Origin: Ruminiclostridium sp.
GTDB taxonomy: Bacteria; Bacillota; Clostridia; Oscillospirales; Ruminococcaceae
DNA length: 64,000 nt
NCBI GenBank assembly: GCA_017635675.1
Contig: JAGBLA010000003.1
Coordinates: forward strand, 1 to 64,000
Direction of reading: 5' to 3'
The notes beneath the pieces are model-generated. The model was not told the DNA's origin and did no database searches. It was given only the letters and a program-made list of their open reading frames with translations. The translations under genes and the position numbers were made by a program. Shown here one piece after another: positions 44,527 through 52,783 of this stretch (its first letter is position 1; each line of letters opens with the position of its first letter).

Positions 44527-46014
44527 TTATGCAGCATTGTCAAGCGCGTCGGAATACTCTGCTACCATATCATCGTAAGCGTTTATAGCCTTGTCAAGTC
44601 TTGCGATGACATCGTCGTAAGCATACAGCCCGTCGGCATTCTTCTCCATACCTTCAAACGAGAGCCCGTAAATAGCCGGAGGAGTTTCAAGTGTCAGTAT
44701 AGTCTTGTCGCGAAGCTGCTCAGTGCTCTGATATACAAGCTCCACCGCCGCGAACTCCTTGCCGTCCTTGTCCTCCCACTTCTCGAACACGAGCTTTATG
44801 CCGATAGGAGTTTTCTTTTCGAGAGTGTAGGGGAGCTGATAATCCTCGGCTTCCATTGCCGTAAGAACGTTGATTATATTTGCGTCGTGACCGCAGAGGA
44901 ACGTGAATCTGCGTCCGTCGGCGGTGAACTCGCTGCGTATCTCTTTGAGCAGAGGATTTGCGGCGTTTACGGCGATAAGCGGGAGACCGTGGCGTGTCAT
45001 GGTGAATTTGGTGGTTATAGCCGCTATCTGCTCCCACTGTTCGTTCGTGAGAGTTTTGCCGAATGCGGCCTTGACAGGGTCGGGCTCCTCATAGTATTGC
45101 AGCACGAGAGCGTCGCTTACGGAGCTCGCGGTTTTAAGCGTTCCGCCTATCGTAAGCTCTTTGCCCTCTTCCGCCAGAATTGTCGTATCATCCGTCACGA
45201 AGTCGGTAAGCTCGCCGTTCTTGTACGCGTCGGACTCGGTGTAGTCAACGGTGTCCGCGAGGAGACGATAGCATTCTTCGAGGTCAGCCGCTATCGAAGC
45301 TCCGCCGAGCTGCTCAAACTGCTCCTGCACCGCAGCCGCGTAGGACTCGCTGCAGAAAGTGATAGCGGGGTCGAATGTGGGCTGCATCGAGCCGAAGTCG
45401 CCGTGGCGCTCTATCGTTACGTTCGCGCCGGGCAGAAATCCGCTGGAGAAATACTGCGCGGTAGCTATCGTGCGCTGCTTGGAGTTGGCGTAGAAACGCA
45501 CCTCGCCGTCTTCGGGCAGATAGTTCTCGGGGATAAGACCCTCGGACTCAAGCCATTTTCTGAAATACTGTCCCATTTCGGTCTCAAGCACGCCGCCGCG
45601 CAGTGAAAGCTCACTTGCGTTTCCCGTCCAATGGAACCATTCGTGCGGTGTGGCTATAACGTTCGCCGCGCCGTTGCTGACGAGCGGAGCGCGTATGTTG
45701 TGTCTGCTCATTATCACGACTTCCTTGAGCGTGTAGTCTTCGGTGTCCGCGCGGTTGGTCTCCATTGAAACGGGCGCCGTTTCAGCGGCAGGCTCGGCAG
45801 CGGGAGCTGCTGTGGTCTCCGCGGCGGTCGTGGTGGTCTCCGCAGCTGTGGTCTCTGCGGCGGCTGTGGTAGTTTCAGCCGCGGTTGTCGTCGTTGCCGC
45901 CGCGGAAGTTTCCGGAGCGGCTGTCTGTGCGGGCTGTCCGGCTGTACCGCAGGAAGCGAGCTGTAAGCATACTGCTGCCGCCGCTAAGGCGGACAAAAGT
46001 CTGTGTTTTTTCAT
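44527..46014 (-). CDS. Histidine acid phosphatase lipoprotein, glucose-1-phosphatase (Agp)-like
   Basis: A 495-residue predicted lipoprotein (lipobox LASC, C22). Residues ~30-80 are an Ala/Thr/Glu low-complexity linker. The branch-2 histidine phosphatase domain follows. The nucleophile motif is SRHNIRAP (H105) and the proton donor is in CGHDAN. MGQYFRKWL, ANSKQRTIATAQYF and TPIGIKLVFEKW match my recollection of Escherichia coli Agp and phytase-like enzymes. It would release phosphate from sugar phosphates or phytate outside the cell. The family is uncommon in clostridia, so acquisition is possible. Ribosome-binding site AAAGGAG. It has its own promoter. Confidence 0.85.
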   Translation of the reverse strand: MKKHRLLSALAAAAVCLQLASCGTAGQPAQTAAPETSAAATTTTAAETTTAAAETTAAETTTTAAETTAAPAAEPAAETAPVSMETNRADTEDYTLKEVVIMSRHNIRAPLVSNGAANVIATPHEWFHWTGNASELSLRGGVLETEMGQYFRKWLESEGLIPENYLPEDGEVRFYANSKQRTIATAQYFSSGFLPGANVTIERHGDFGSMQPTFDPAITFCSESYAAAVQEQFEQLGGASIAADLEECYRLLADTVDYTESDAYKNGELTDFVTDDTTILAEEGKELTIGGTLKTASSVSDALVLQYYEEPDPVKAAFGKTLTNEQWEQIAAITTKFTMTRHGLPLIAVNAANPLLKEIRSEFTADGRRFTFLCGHDANIINVLTAMEAEDYQLPYTLEKKTPIGIKLVFEKWEDKDGKEFAAVELVYQSTEQLRDKTILTLETPPAIYGLSFEGMEKNADGLYAYDDVIARLDKAINAYDDMVAEYSDALDNAA

Positions 46015-46047
46015 AGGTGTTCTCCTTTATTTCATTTTTTCGGATAT

Positions 46048-46076
46048 ATTATAGCACAAAATCCTCATATAATCAA
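46048..46076 (-). promoter_or_regulatory. Promoter of the Agp-like gene
   Basis: Leftward TTGATT (46071-46076), 17 nt, TATAAT (46048-46053). Confidence 0.8.
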
Positions 46077-46231
46077 TCACAAAACCGTAAAAAAGTTGTT
46101 TTTGGTCAATTATACCTATCGTTTCACGGAAAGCAAGGTCACTATATACAAAATTGCGCATACCAAAGCTCGTTTTTTGCCGATCTTCAACAAGACGCCG
46201 TAAAATCCTTTGTAGGGTGGATTTTATCCCG

Positions 46232-47266
46232 TCATTCATCTTTCATATCTCCGTAAAAGTCACGTTTTACAACTCTGAACGTGAACTCATAGTTCTCGGG
46301 GCTGCAATATCTGTGGGAGTACAGCTCATATTCCGGAGAGTCCCCGTCCGTATGCGGCATACGTTCATAATACGCCTTTCCCTTGTGCGCATATTCCACG
46401 CAGTATTCCTCGTCGGGAGCCGCTCCCACCGATGCGTACAGTGCGCCGTAACCCTCTCCGAAGCCTTTTATGGTGTACCATTCGGTCACGGAAATGTCGT
46501 CGGGTTCGCCGGGCCCGTCCGACAGCGACATTGTTATATTACATTCCTCCGGCATAACAAGGCATACATTGCCCATGGATACCCTGCTGAACCTCTTGTG
46601 CTCCCAGTTCCCGCCGTTATCGGTACAGTGTACTGCCGACACATTCCAGCCGCACTGTGAGGGAAGCTCTCTTATAAGCCCGTACGGCACCTCGGGAAGC
46701 TTTTCGCTGTCCCACTCGACAACACTGAAATTCGTATTCTCTCCGTAAACCGCGGTGTCGATGTCATCGACGCTGTCCGCGTCGAGCCCGTAAGCGAAAA
46801 CGGAAACGGTTTTCGGTTCGGCTGACTTTTTAAGCTCCTCCGCGGAGCGTATATCCATAGGCAGCAGGTGATTGCCGTAATTGCTCCCGTAGTCTGCACG
46901 GACAGCCATATCGTCACATCTGAGCTTTGTTCTGACATAGCTCTCTATTTCCGCGCATATCCTGCCGCGTTCGTAATTGTCGCACAGCATCGGGTTTTCG
47001 TTATCGCGTATCGGTACGAGCACATCGAACTCCGTCCCGCCGTGCTCCATTCGCACGTGTGCGAACAGCGGCGGCTCAAAGGAGAATTCGAGCCAGCTGT
47101 TCTCTGAGAGCAGAACATTCGTGACATCGGCGTCAAAACCGTACTTGTCCTTTATGTATGTCTGTGCTGTGACACGGGCCTTCATTTCGTATGTGAGTCC
47201 TCCGCAGCCGCCGAGCAGCAAAGCTGACAGAAAGGAAAACAGTATAAACAGCCATATCTTCTTCAT
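46232..47266 (-). CDS. Uncharacterised lipoprotein
   Basis: A 344-residue protein I do not recognise. The signal sequence MKKIWLFILFSFLSALLLGGC gives a lipobox LGGC near residue 21. The rest has no membrane helix and is rich in aromatic and acidic residues. Several Cys (about eight after the lipid Cys, for example NPMLCDNY, RICAE, RCDD, SQCGW, VHCTD, VCLV, EECN, EYCVEY) could form disulfides or bind metal. Ribosome-binding site is a weak GAGG. It has its own promoter and precedes the Agp-like gene in the same direction, separated by 217 nt that hold the latter's promoter and an imperfect 8-bp hairpin. Confidence 0.7.
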   Translation of the reverse strand: MKKIWLFILFSFLSALLLGGCGGLTYEMKARVTAQTYIKDKYGFDADVTNVLLSENSWLEFSFEPPLFAHVRMEHGGTEFDVLVPIRDNENPMLCDNYERGRICAEIESYVRTKLRCDDMAVRADYGSNYGNHLLPMDIRSAEELKKSAEPKTVSVFAYGLDADSVDDIDTAVYGENTNFSVVEWDSEKLPEVPYGLIRELPSQCGWNVSAVHCTDNGGNWEHKRFSRVSMGNVCLVMPEECNITMSLSDGPGEPDDISVTEWYTIKGFGEGYGALYASVGAAPDEEYCVEYAHKGKAYYERMPHTDGDSPEYELYSHRYCSPENYEFTFRVVKRDFYGDMKDE

Positions 47267-47298
47267 TCCGTTACCTCTGAACGTTTATTTATGGAATT

Positions 47299-47327
47299 AT
47301 CTTATCATGTACCTTTTGAAATGTCAA
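47299..47327 (-). promoter_or_regulatory. Promoter of the uncharacterised lipoprotein gene
   Basis: Leftward TTGACA (47322-47327), 17 nt, TAAGAT (47299-47304). Confidence 0.75.
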
Positions 47328-47339
47328 GATTATTCACAT

Positions 47340-47367
47340 TTGACTTTTATATTTTTTGTGATATAAT
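47340..47367 (+). promoter_or_regulatory. Promoter of surE
   Basis: TTGACT (47340-47345), 16 nt, TATAAT (47362-47367); divergent from the lipoprotein promoter 12 bp away. Confidence 0.75.
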
Positions 47368-47472
47368 ATGAATAACGACTGCCGTTCGGTGCTGCGAAGT
47401 ATGGTCGGCAGGTAAGATATATACTCGGGGCGTCCCTTGAAAACCGTGATAAAAACGGAGGAAAGTCTGACT

Positions 47473-48186
47473 ATGAAGAAAATACTTATAACCAACGACG
47501 ACGGGATATTCTCCGACGGCATAGCAAGGCTTGCGGAAGCCGCGCTGAAATTCGGAGAGGTATGGGTGGTCGCGCCCGACAGCCAGCGGAGCGCCGTTTC
47601 GCACAGTGTGACGCTGCGGCACAGCATTGACGCGTGGAAGACGGATTTCCCTGTGGCGGGAGTACACGCATTCGCCTGTGACGGTATGCCCGCCGACTGT
47701 GTGCGAATAGGCGTGCTGAATATAGTTCCCGGCAAGCCCGACCATGTTTTCTCGGGGATAAACTACGGCTATAACTTAGCGTCCGACATTCAGTATTCCG
47801 CGACTGCCGGAGCCGCTTTCGAGGCGGCATTCCAGGGTGTGCATACCATAGCCTTTTCGGAGGGCGCGTCACCGCTGCACGAGGTCACGGACAGGTATCT
47901 TGGAGAAATAATAGGCGAGCTTCTCGATAAGCCTCTTCGCAAGAACCACATCTGGAACGTGAACTTCCCGGGCTGCCCGCTTTCGGAGTGCAGGGGCGTT
48001 CTTCGGGAGCGAAAGGTCTCGACCGACGTATTTTACCTCGACCATTACAATGAAACGCCCGTTTCCGAGGGCAGGACAAGCTATATGGTAGAGGGCGTGC
48101 GGAAATGGGAGGCCGCGGAGGGTACAGACCTTCGCGCGATACTTGACAGCTATGTCTCGATAGGCACCGCAGCCAATATATCTTGA
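47473..48186 (+). CDS. surE: 5'/3'-nucleotidase SurE
   Basis: A 237-residue metal-dependent nucleoside monophosphatase. The metal site ILITNDDGIFSDGI at the N-terminus, VVAPDSQRSAVSHS, the CDGMPADCV stretch and SGINYGYNLASDIQYSATAGAA are diagnostic. Start ATG 47473 is supported by GGAGG upstream and by alignment to the conserved N-terminus; an in-frame ATG at 47437 would add 12 residues. It is followed 22 nt later by a PrsW-like gene, with which it is probably cotranscribed. Confidence 0.96.
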   Translation: MKKILITNDDGIFSDGIARLAEAALKFGEVWVVAPDSQRSAVSHSVTLRHSIDAWKTDFPVAGVHAFACDGMPADCVRIGVLNIVPGKPDHVFSGINYGYNLASDIQYSATAGAAFEAAFQGVHTIAFSEGASPLHEVTDRYLGEIIGELLDKPLRKNHIWNVNFPGCPLSECRGVLRERKVSTDVFYLDHYNETPVSEGRTSYMVEGVRKWEAAEGTDLRAILDSYVSIGTAANIS

Positions 48187-48208
48187 CGGGAAGAGAAAGG
48201 AAACGGTC

Positions 48209-48934
48209 ATGTTTTATTATTTGTTTGAACCTGTTCTTACATATCATTTCATACTTGTGGCTGCGGCGGTGATACCCGCTGTATTTCTGATGATAAAGGT
48301 CTATCGCTCCGACAGACTTGAAAAAGAAAGTCCGCGGCTGCTGATGAACCTCGTGAAAGCTGGGGTGCTGTCATCGCTGCTGGCGCTGGTGGAGGAGAGG
48401 GTGCTGTCGGTGCTGCTTGTAATGTGTGTGGCACCCGACGACCCTATGTACAATATCATACTGTATTTCGGCATAGTTGCGTTCTCCGAGGAGACTTCAA
48501 AGTACATCTTCATGAAGCGCAATACCTGGCGTAACTATGAATTCAACTGTCAGTATGACGGCGTGGTATATGCGGTGTTCGTTTCCCTTGGTTTCGCGCT
48601 GTGGGAGAACATAAGCTATGTGCTTCAGTACGGTTTCGCGACTGCCGTGGTAAGGGCGGGTACAGCTATCCCAGGTCATGCCTGTTTCGGAGTATTCATG
48701 GGAGTATTCTACGGTATAGCGAAAAAATATGACAACCGCGGTGACAAAGGAATATCAAAGCTGTTCAGAGTGCTTGCGGTGCTGTTCCCGGCAGCTCTTC
48801 ACGGCGCATACGACTATATCGCGACAATGGAGGAATACAACGGAGACACCTACTTCATCGGGTTTATCGTCGTGCTTTTCGCGGCGTCCTATATACTTGT
48901 GAACCGAATGTCGAAAAACGACCGATACATCTGA
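48209..48934 (+). CDS. PrsW-like intramembrane protease
   Basis: A 241-residue membrane protein with about seven helices. Family motifs are visible: FSEETSKYIFMK (EExxK), LGFALWENISYV, PGHACFGVFMG and ALHGAYDYI. PrsW proteases start the cleavage of membrane anti-sigma factors in Bacillus and Clostridioides. No ECF sigma or anti-sigma gene is nearby, so its target is unknown. Ribosome-binding site GAAAGGAAA. Confidence 0.88.
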   Translation: MFYYLFEPVLTYHFILVAAAVIPAVFLMIKVYRSDRLEKESPRLLMNLVKAGVLSSLLALVEERVLSVLLVMCVAPDDPMYNIILYFGIVAFSEETSKYIFMKRNTWRNYEFNCQYDGVVYAVFVSLGFALWENISYVLQYGFATAVVRAGTAIPGHACFGVFMGVFYGIAKKYDNRGDKGISKLFRVLAVLFPAALHGAYDYIATMEEYNGDTYFIGFIVVLFAASYILVNRMSKNDRYI

Positions 48935-48948
48935 CCATTTTCGGCATA

Positions 48949-48992
48949 AAAAGCTCCCCCGGGAACGTTTGCATTCCCCGGGGGAGCTTTAT
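48949..48992. terminator. Bidirectional terminator between convergent units
   Basis: AAAGCTCCCCCGGGAA (48950-48965) pairs with TTCCCCGGGGGAGCTTT (48974-48990), with A- and T-runs on both sides. Confidence 0.93.
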
Positions 48993-49006
48993 GTCATGTT
49001 TGCTTT

Positions 49007-49477
49007 TTACTTTATAGTGTATCTGATGCCCTCGGATTCGAGCCGCTTTGTAAGCTCCTCCATAGCATTCTGGGTCGCGTTGTCGTCGGAGATGTTCACT
49101 ATAACGTCCTCGCCTGAATCCTTTACGATGCTTACGATATAGTCTATCGTTGTTTCCTCGGTGCCGAAGATGTAAGTCGCTCCCGCTACGGTGACATCGG
49201 TGTAAGCCTGGGGCTTTTCAGTCTCGGCGGGCTCGGTGTCAGCAGTTTCGGTCTGAGATACAGCGGGTGCTCCGGCAGTGTCGGCATTTCCCGCGCCGCC
49301 CTTGGCATTAGGCCCTATCCCCCAGCCGAACGGGTCGAGGAAAAACAGCACCGCCGCGAGTATCACGATGATAAGCAGCAGGAAGATAATTATCTTACCG
49401 CCTGCGGAGTTTTTCTTTTTCAGCTTTTTGTTCTGCTTTTCAAGCTTTTCGTTTTCTTTTTCAAGATCTTTGGACAT
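49007..49477 (-). CDS. Coiled-coil/transmembrane protein with an ExbD/TolR-like C-terminal domain
   Basis: A 156-residue protein, third gene of an ExbB/ExbD-like operon. Residues 1-22 are a highly charged Lys/Glu cytoplasmic coil (KENEKLEKQNKKLKKKN). A single membrane helix lies at ~27-47 (IIIFLLLIIVILAAVLFFLD). An Ala/Thr/Glu linker runs to ~90. The last ~65 residues (DVTVAGATYIFG, DVIVNISDDNAT, AMEELTKRLESEGIRYTI) follow the strand-helix-strand pattern of the ExbD/TolR periplasmic domain. That match is by pattern only. It starts 52 nt after the ExbD-like gene with ribosome-binding site AAGGAGA. Exact function unknown. Confidence 0.65.
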   Translation of the reverse strand: MSKDLEKENEKLEKQNKKLKKKNSAGGKIIIFLLLIIVILAAVLFFLDPFGWGIGPNAKGGAGNADTAGAPAVSQTETADTEPAETEKPQAYTDVTVAGATYIFGTEETTIDYIVSIVKDSGEDVIVNISDDNATQNAMEELTKRLESEGIRYTIK

Positions 49478-49529
49478 ATTATTCTCTCCTTATGATTTGA
49501 TATATTATCCCCGTTTGCGTCGGGGGAGC

Positions 49530-50102
49530 TTACTGTCTTGAGATGTTTATGTATGTGCAGTAGAATTTGCTGTATTCCTTTCCCACGTCATCGGCGGCGG
49601 CAGTCACCATGCGCACGTCCTTGTAAAGAGCCCTGTTCCCGTCATATACCAGCGCGCATAGTATCACGTCGTCCCTGCTCAGCCCCGAGTCCTTCAGCAC
49701 GTTCTTGATGCAGTCCTCAATATCGTCCTCGGAGTACAGCATCGTGTGGGCAAGTTCACCTTTTTCGTCGAGTATGAACAGCTTTCCGACCGCGTCGTAG
49801 CTGAGGCTGAGCGTTATCATTCTTCCCTCGGCAAACTCGTCCAGCGCCTTTTGGTTAGCCACAGCCACATTATCCGCGTTCTCATCGAGGAAACGCTCAT
49901 ACTGCTCCTTTACTGAGTTCAGCTCCGCGGTAAGCTCTTCGGCTTTCATGTCGAACTCAGCCTGCTTTGCCGCCACAGTCTCCTCCGCGTCGGTTTTTAT
50001 CCGCTCGGTCTCCCGCTCCATGCTCATCATCACCCAGAACAGCATGATAAGTATGACATCGAGCAGCGCTGTGAGCTCAATGGCGATACCCTTATTCCTC
50101 AT
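49530..50102 (-). CDS. ExbD/TolR-like proton-channel subunit
   Basis: A 190-residue protein. The single helix (~8-27, ELTALLDVILIMLFWVMM) carries the buried Asp expected for proton conduction in ExbD, TolR and MotB. A long charged coil (~30-100) is followed by a C-terminal domain with GNRALYKDVRMVTAAADDVG, reminiscent of the ExbD fold. The start ATG 50102 overlaps the ExbB-like stop by 11 nt; an apparent upstream extension is the other frame of that gene. In Gram-negatives ExbBD energises TonB. Here no TonB or outer membrane is expected, so the load is unknown. Confidence 0.75.
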   Translation of the reverse strand: MRNKGIAIELTALLDVILIMLFWVMMSMERETERIKTDAEETVAAKQAEFDMKAEELTAELNSVKEQYERFLDENADNVAVANQKALDEFAEGRMITLSLSYDAVGKLFILDEKGELAHTMLYSEDDIEDCIKNVLKDSGLSRDDVILCALVYDGNRALYKDVRMVTAAADDVGKEYSKFYCTYINISRQ

Positions 50103-50682
50103 CGCCGCTGTCCTCGTCTTCTGCCGCCGGAAGTGCGGGAGCCGCCGTGACCGTCTGCTCTGCGGGGGCTGCCGGGGCAGATTCGGCGGACTGTACGCTT
50201 GACCTACTGTCAAGATACAGCCGCACGCTCTTTTCGTTCTGCTCTATCTGCGGGGAGATAAGCCCGTCGAGAAACTTGAAAATGATAGCGAAGATAAGTC
50301 CCCAGAATGTCGATGTGAGCGCGGCGTAGAAGTTGCCGGTGACATTTTCCATATCCGATACCAGTCCCAGCAGCGACACAACTGTGCCGAGTATGCCGAG
50401 CAGCGGGAATATGCCTGTGATGTTCACGAACAGAGTATAGAACCTGTCCGACGCCGAGCGGAGCTCAAGAACGTCCTCCTCGCGAAGCTGTGCCACCTGT
50501 TCGTCCGCTTCGCGGCGGGTCGCCTCGAAATGCGGCACATAAACGGTATGGCTCATTTTTGCTTTGAGCTTGTCCGATGAGAGCTTTACCATGTAAAACA
50601 TGAACCCGTTGAATACCGCCGCAAGGAATATGAATATGTCAAATCCCCAGAAATTCATGAAGATGACGGAAAATATGTTCAT
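50092..50682 (-). CDS. ExbB/TolQ/MotA-like proton-channel subunit
   Basis: A 196-residue membrane protein with three helices at about 8-28, 85-108 and 117-142. The MotA/TolQ/ExbB signature lies in the last two (ITGIFPLLGILGTVVSLLGL and LTSTFWGLIFAIIFKFLDGL). A cytoplasmic helical loop lies between helix 1 and 2. The C-terminal ~40 residues are Pro/Ala/Glu-rich and acidic. The start is ATG 50682, with GGGGTG upstream; an in-frame GTG sits 9 nt earlier. First gene of a three-gene leftward operon. Confidence 0.82.
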   Translation of the reverse strand: MNIFSVIFMNFWGFDIFIFLAAVFNGFMFYMVKLSSDKLKAKMSHTVYVPHFEATRREADEQVAQLREEDVLELRSASDRFYTLFVNITGIFPLLGILGTVVSLLGLVSDMENVTGNFYAALTSTFWGLIFAIIFKFLDGLISPQIEQNEKSVRLYLDSRSSVQSAESAPAAPAEQTVTAAPALPAAEDEDSGDEE

Positions 50683-50702
50683 TCTTATCACCCCGTTTTA
50701 TT

Positions 50703-50731
50703 ATTTTAACATATAATGCGGCAAAAATCAA
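50703..50731 (-). promoter_or_regulatory. Promoter of the ExbB/ExbD-like operon
   Basis: Leftward TTGATT (50726-50731), 17 nt, TAAAAT (50703-50708). Confidence 0.75.
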
Positions 50732-50796
50732 CATATTTTTGATATTTCCGGTGTTATTCCGCATTGTGCTTTTTTGACATACGAAACAATAAATTA

Positions 50797-50825
50797 TTGA
50801 CTATTTGCAAGAAATGTGGTATAAT
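50797..50825 (+). promoter_or_regulatory. Promoter of paaK-ACT
   Basis: TTGACT (50797-50802), 17 nt, TATAAT (50820-50825). Confidence 0.85.
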
Positions 50826-50904
50826 ATCATCGGCTGATACGATCCAATCCCGTCAGTCGCTACAACAAAGCGGTCGGAAAGCACTTTAAGGAGGATAAAC
50901 CCCA

Positions 50905-52215
50905 ATGGCAGAAAGATATTGGAATGAGCATATCGAGACGATGCCGCGCGAGGAAATGGAAAAGCTCCAGAGCGAACGTCTTGTGAAGCAGGTAAAGCAT
51001 GTGTGGGACAATGTTCCGTACTATCGGAAGAAAATGGAAGAAAAGGGAGTGACCCCCGAAGATATACACGGCATCGGTGATCTGTCAAAACTCCCGTTTT
51101 TAAGCAAGGCGGATCTGCGTGACGCGTACCCCTACGGGCTTCTCGCGAAGCCGCTGAGCGACTGCGTGCGTATTCAGTCAACGAGCGGCACTACCGGAAA
51201 GCGCGTAGTTGCGTTCTATACGCAGAATGACGTTGATATGTGGGAGGACTGTGTAGCGAGAGCTATAACCGCAGCGGGCGGCACGAGAGATGACGTGGTG
51301 CAGGTGGCATACGGCTACGGACTGTTCACCGGCGGCGCGGGACTTCACGGAGGCTCCCATAAGGTGGGCTGTCTTACGCTTCCCATGTCCTCGGGCAACA
51401 CCGAGCGCCAGATACAGTTCATGATGGATCTCGGAGCTACTATACTCTGCTGTACCCCGTCATACGCGGCATATATAGGCGAAACTCTGCATGAAATGGG
51501 TTATACGCCCGATGACATAAAACTCAAAGCCGGGATATTCGGCGCGGAACCCTGGACAGAGGAAATGCGCCGGCAGATAGAGCAGTCCCTCGGCATCAAG
51601 GCGTATGATATCTACGGACTTACCGAGACCAGCGGCCCCGGCGTGGCGTTCGAGTGCAGCGAGCAGAGCGGAATGCACATAAACGAGGATAACTTCATCG
51701 CCGAGATAATAGACCCCGATACCGGCGAGACCCTTCCCGAGGGTTCAAAGGGTGAGCTCGTGTTCACAAGCGTCACCAAGGAGGCTTTCCCGCTCATAAG
51801 ATACCGCACCCGCGATATATGTGTGCTCACAAGAGAGAAGTGCTCCTGCGGAAGAACGCTCGTGAAGATGACGAAGCCCATGGGCAGAAGCGACGATATG
51901 CTCATAATCAAGGGCGTCAACGTATTCCCGTCCCAGATCGAAACAGTTCTCATCAAGGACTTCAAGGCGGCTCCGAATTATCAGATCATCGTTGACCGCG
52001 TCGGCACAACCGATACATTCGAGATCAAGGTAGAGCTGTCCGATGATATGTTCAGCGATACGATCAAGGACATCTCCACGCTTGAAAAGAAGATCGGCGC
52101 GGATATCCAGCAGATACTCGGCATCAAGGCAAAGATCACGCTGGTCGAGCCCAAGACCATACCGCGTTCCGAGGGCAAGGCAGTGCGTGTGATAGACAAG
52201 CGCAGACTTGTATAA
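50905..52215 (+). CDS. paaK: Phenylacetate-CoA ligase (AMP-forming), copy 1
   Basis: A 436-residue adenylate-forming ligase activating arylacetates to CoA thioesters. The AMP-binding P-loop is STSGTTGKRVV, the A5 motif is YDIYGLTETSGPG, and YRTRDIC plus GRSDDMLIIKGVNVFPSQIE are the hinge and C-terminal signatures. Ribosome-binding site AAGGAGGA. An ACT-domain gene follows 15 nt later. Together with iorAB (55.4 kb) it can link arylacetyl-CoA to arylpyruvates. A second copy lies at 57.8 kb. Confidence 0.93.
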   Translation: MAERYWNEHIETMPREEMEKLQSERLVKQVKHVWDNVPYYRKKMEEKGVTPEDIHGIGDLSKLPFLSKADLRDAYPYGLLAKPLSDCVRIQSTSGTTGKRVVAFYTQNDVDMWEDCVARAITAAGGTRDDVVQVAYGYGLFTGGAGLHGGSHKVGCLTLPMSSGNTERQIQFMMDLGATILCCTPSYAAYIGETLHEMGYTPDDIKLKAGIFGAEPWTEEMRRQIEQSLGIKAYDIYGLTETSGPGVAFECSEQSGMHINEDNFIAEIIDPDTGETLPEGSKGELVFTSVTKEAFPLIRYRTRDICVLTREKCSCGRTLVKMTKPMGRSDDMLIIKGVNVFPSQIETVLIKDFKAAPNYQIIVDRVGTTDTFEIKVELSDDMFSDTIKDISTLEKKIGADIQQILGIKAKITLVEPKTIPRSEGKAVRVIDKRRLV

Positions 52216-52230
52216 AGGGAGGAAACCACA

Positions 52231-52665
52231 ATGACAGTAAAACAGTTATCCGTATTCGTTGAAAACAGACCCGGAAGACTTTCCGCAGTCACAGAGTCCC
52301 TTGCGAACGCCGGGATCAATATCCGTGCGGTGTCGATAGCAGACACAAAGGATTTCGGCATAATGCGCATCATCGTCAATGATACCGACAAGGCGATAGC
52401 GGCGCTCAAGGAGAGCGGTTTCTTAGCCTCCGCCGCAAATGTGGTCGCGGTAATAGCCGACGACAAGCCCGGCAGCATGGCTAAGATCATGGATATACTC
52501 TACAAGGACAACATCAGCGTAGAGTATATGTATGCGGCGTTCATCAACCGCGACAAGGGCATGGCGTGTCTGATAATCCGCGTTGACAACAATGACGCGG
52601 CGGTCACGGCGCTCACCGAGGCGGGCATAAAGCTCCTTTCCGAGCAGGAGATCTCCGAGATATAA
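52231..52665 (+). CDS. Tandem ACT-domain amino-acid-binding protein
   Basis: A 144-residue protein made only of two ACT domains (~4-68 and ~72-140). The first begins KQLSVFVENRPGRLSAVTESLANAGINIRA; the second repeats the pattern in VIADDKPGSMAKIMDILYKDNISVEYMYA. Stand-alone ACT proteins bind amino acids and act as regulators. The same pairing with phenylacetate-CoA ligase is common in clostridia, and an aromatic amino acid is the natural guess for ligand. Ribosome-binding site GGGAGG. A terminator follows. Confidence 0.88.
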   Translation: MTVKQLSVFVENRPGRLSAVTESLANAGINIRAVSIADTKDFGIMRIIVNDTDKAIAALKESGFLASAANVVAVIADDKPGSMAKIMDILYKDNISVEYMYAAFINRDKGMACLIIRVDNNDAAVTALTEAGIKLLSEQEISEI

Positions 52666-52677
52666 GCAAGAAACCCG

Positions 52678-52716
52678 ATATACCTCCGCTGACAGTTAGC
52701 GGAGGTATATTTTTTG
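52678..52716 (+). terminator. Terminator of paaK-ACT
   Basis: ATATACCTCCGCT (52679-52691) pairs with AGCGGAGGTATAT (52698-52710), then TTTTTTG. Confidence 0.95.
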
Positions 52717-52724
52717 TCTTTTTG

Positions 52725-52753
52725 TTGACATATAGGCGTAAAAATGATACTAT
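52725..52753 (+). promoter_or_regulatory. Promoter of glpK
   Basis: TTGACA (52725-52730), 17 nt, TACTAT (52748-52753). Confidence 0.78.
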
Positions 52754-52783
52754 ATTAGTATAAACTGCTGAAAGGGTGAGCTT

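Noticed and set aside
44491..45606. Long rightward frame (371 codons) over the Agp-like gene
   Set aside because: Antisense shadow of a gene with clear catalytic motifs, lipobox and ribosome-binding site on the other strand.
49007..50691. Zorya-type anti-phage system
   Set aside because: The MotA/ExbB- and ExbD-like pair invites this, but the ExbD-like protein lacks an OmpA-type domain, and no helicase or nuclease genes are adjacent.
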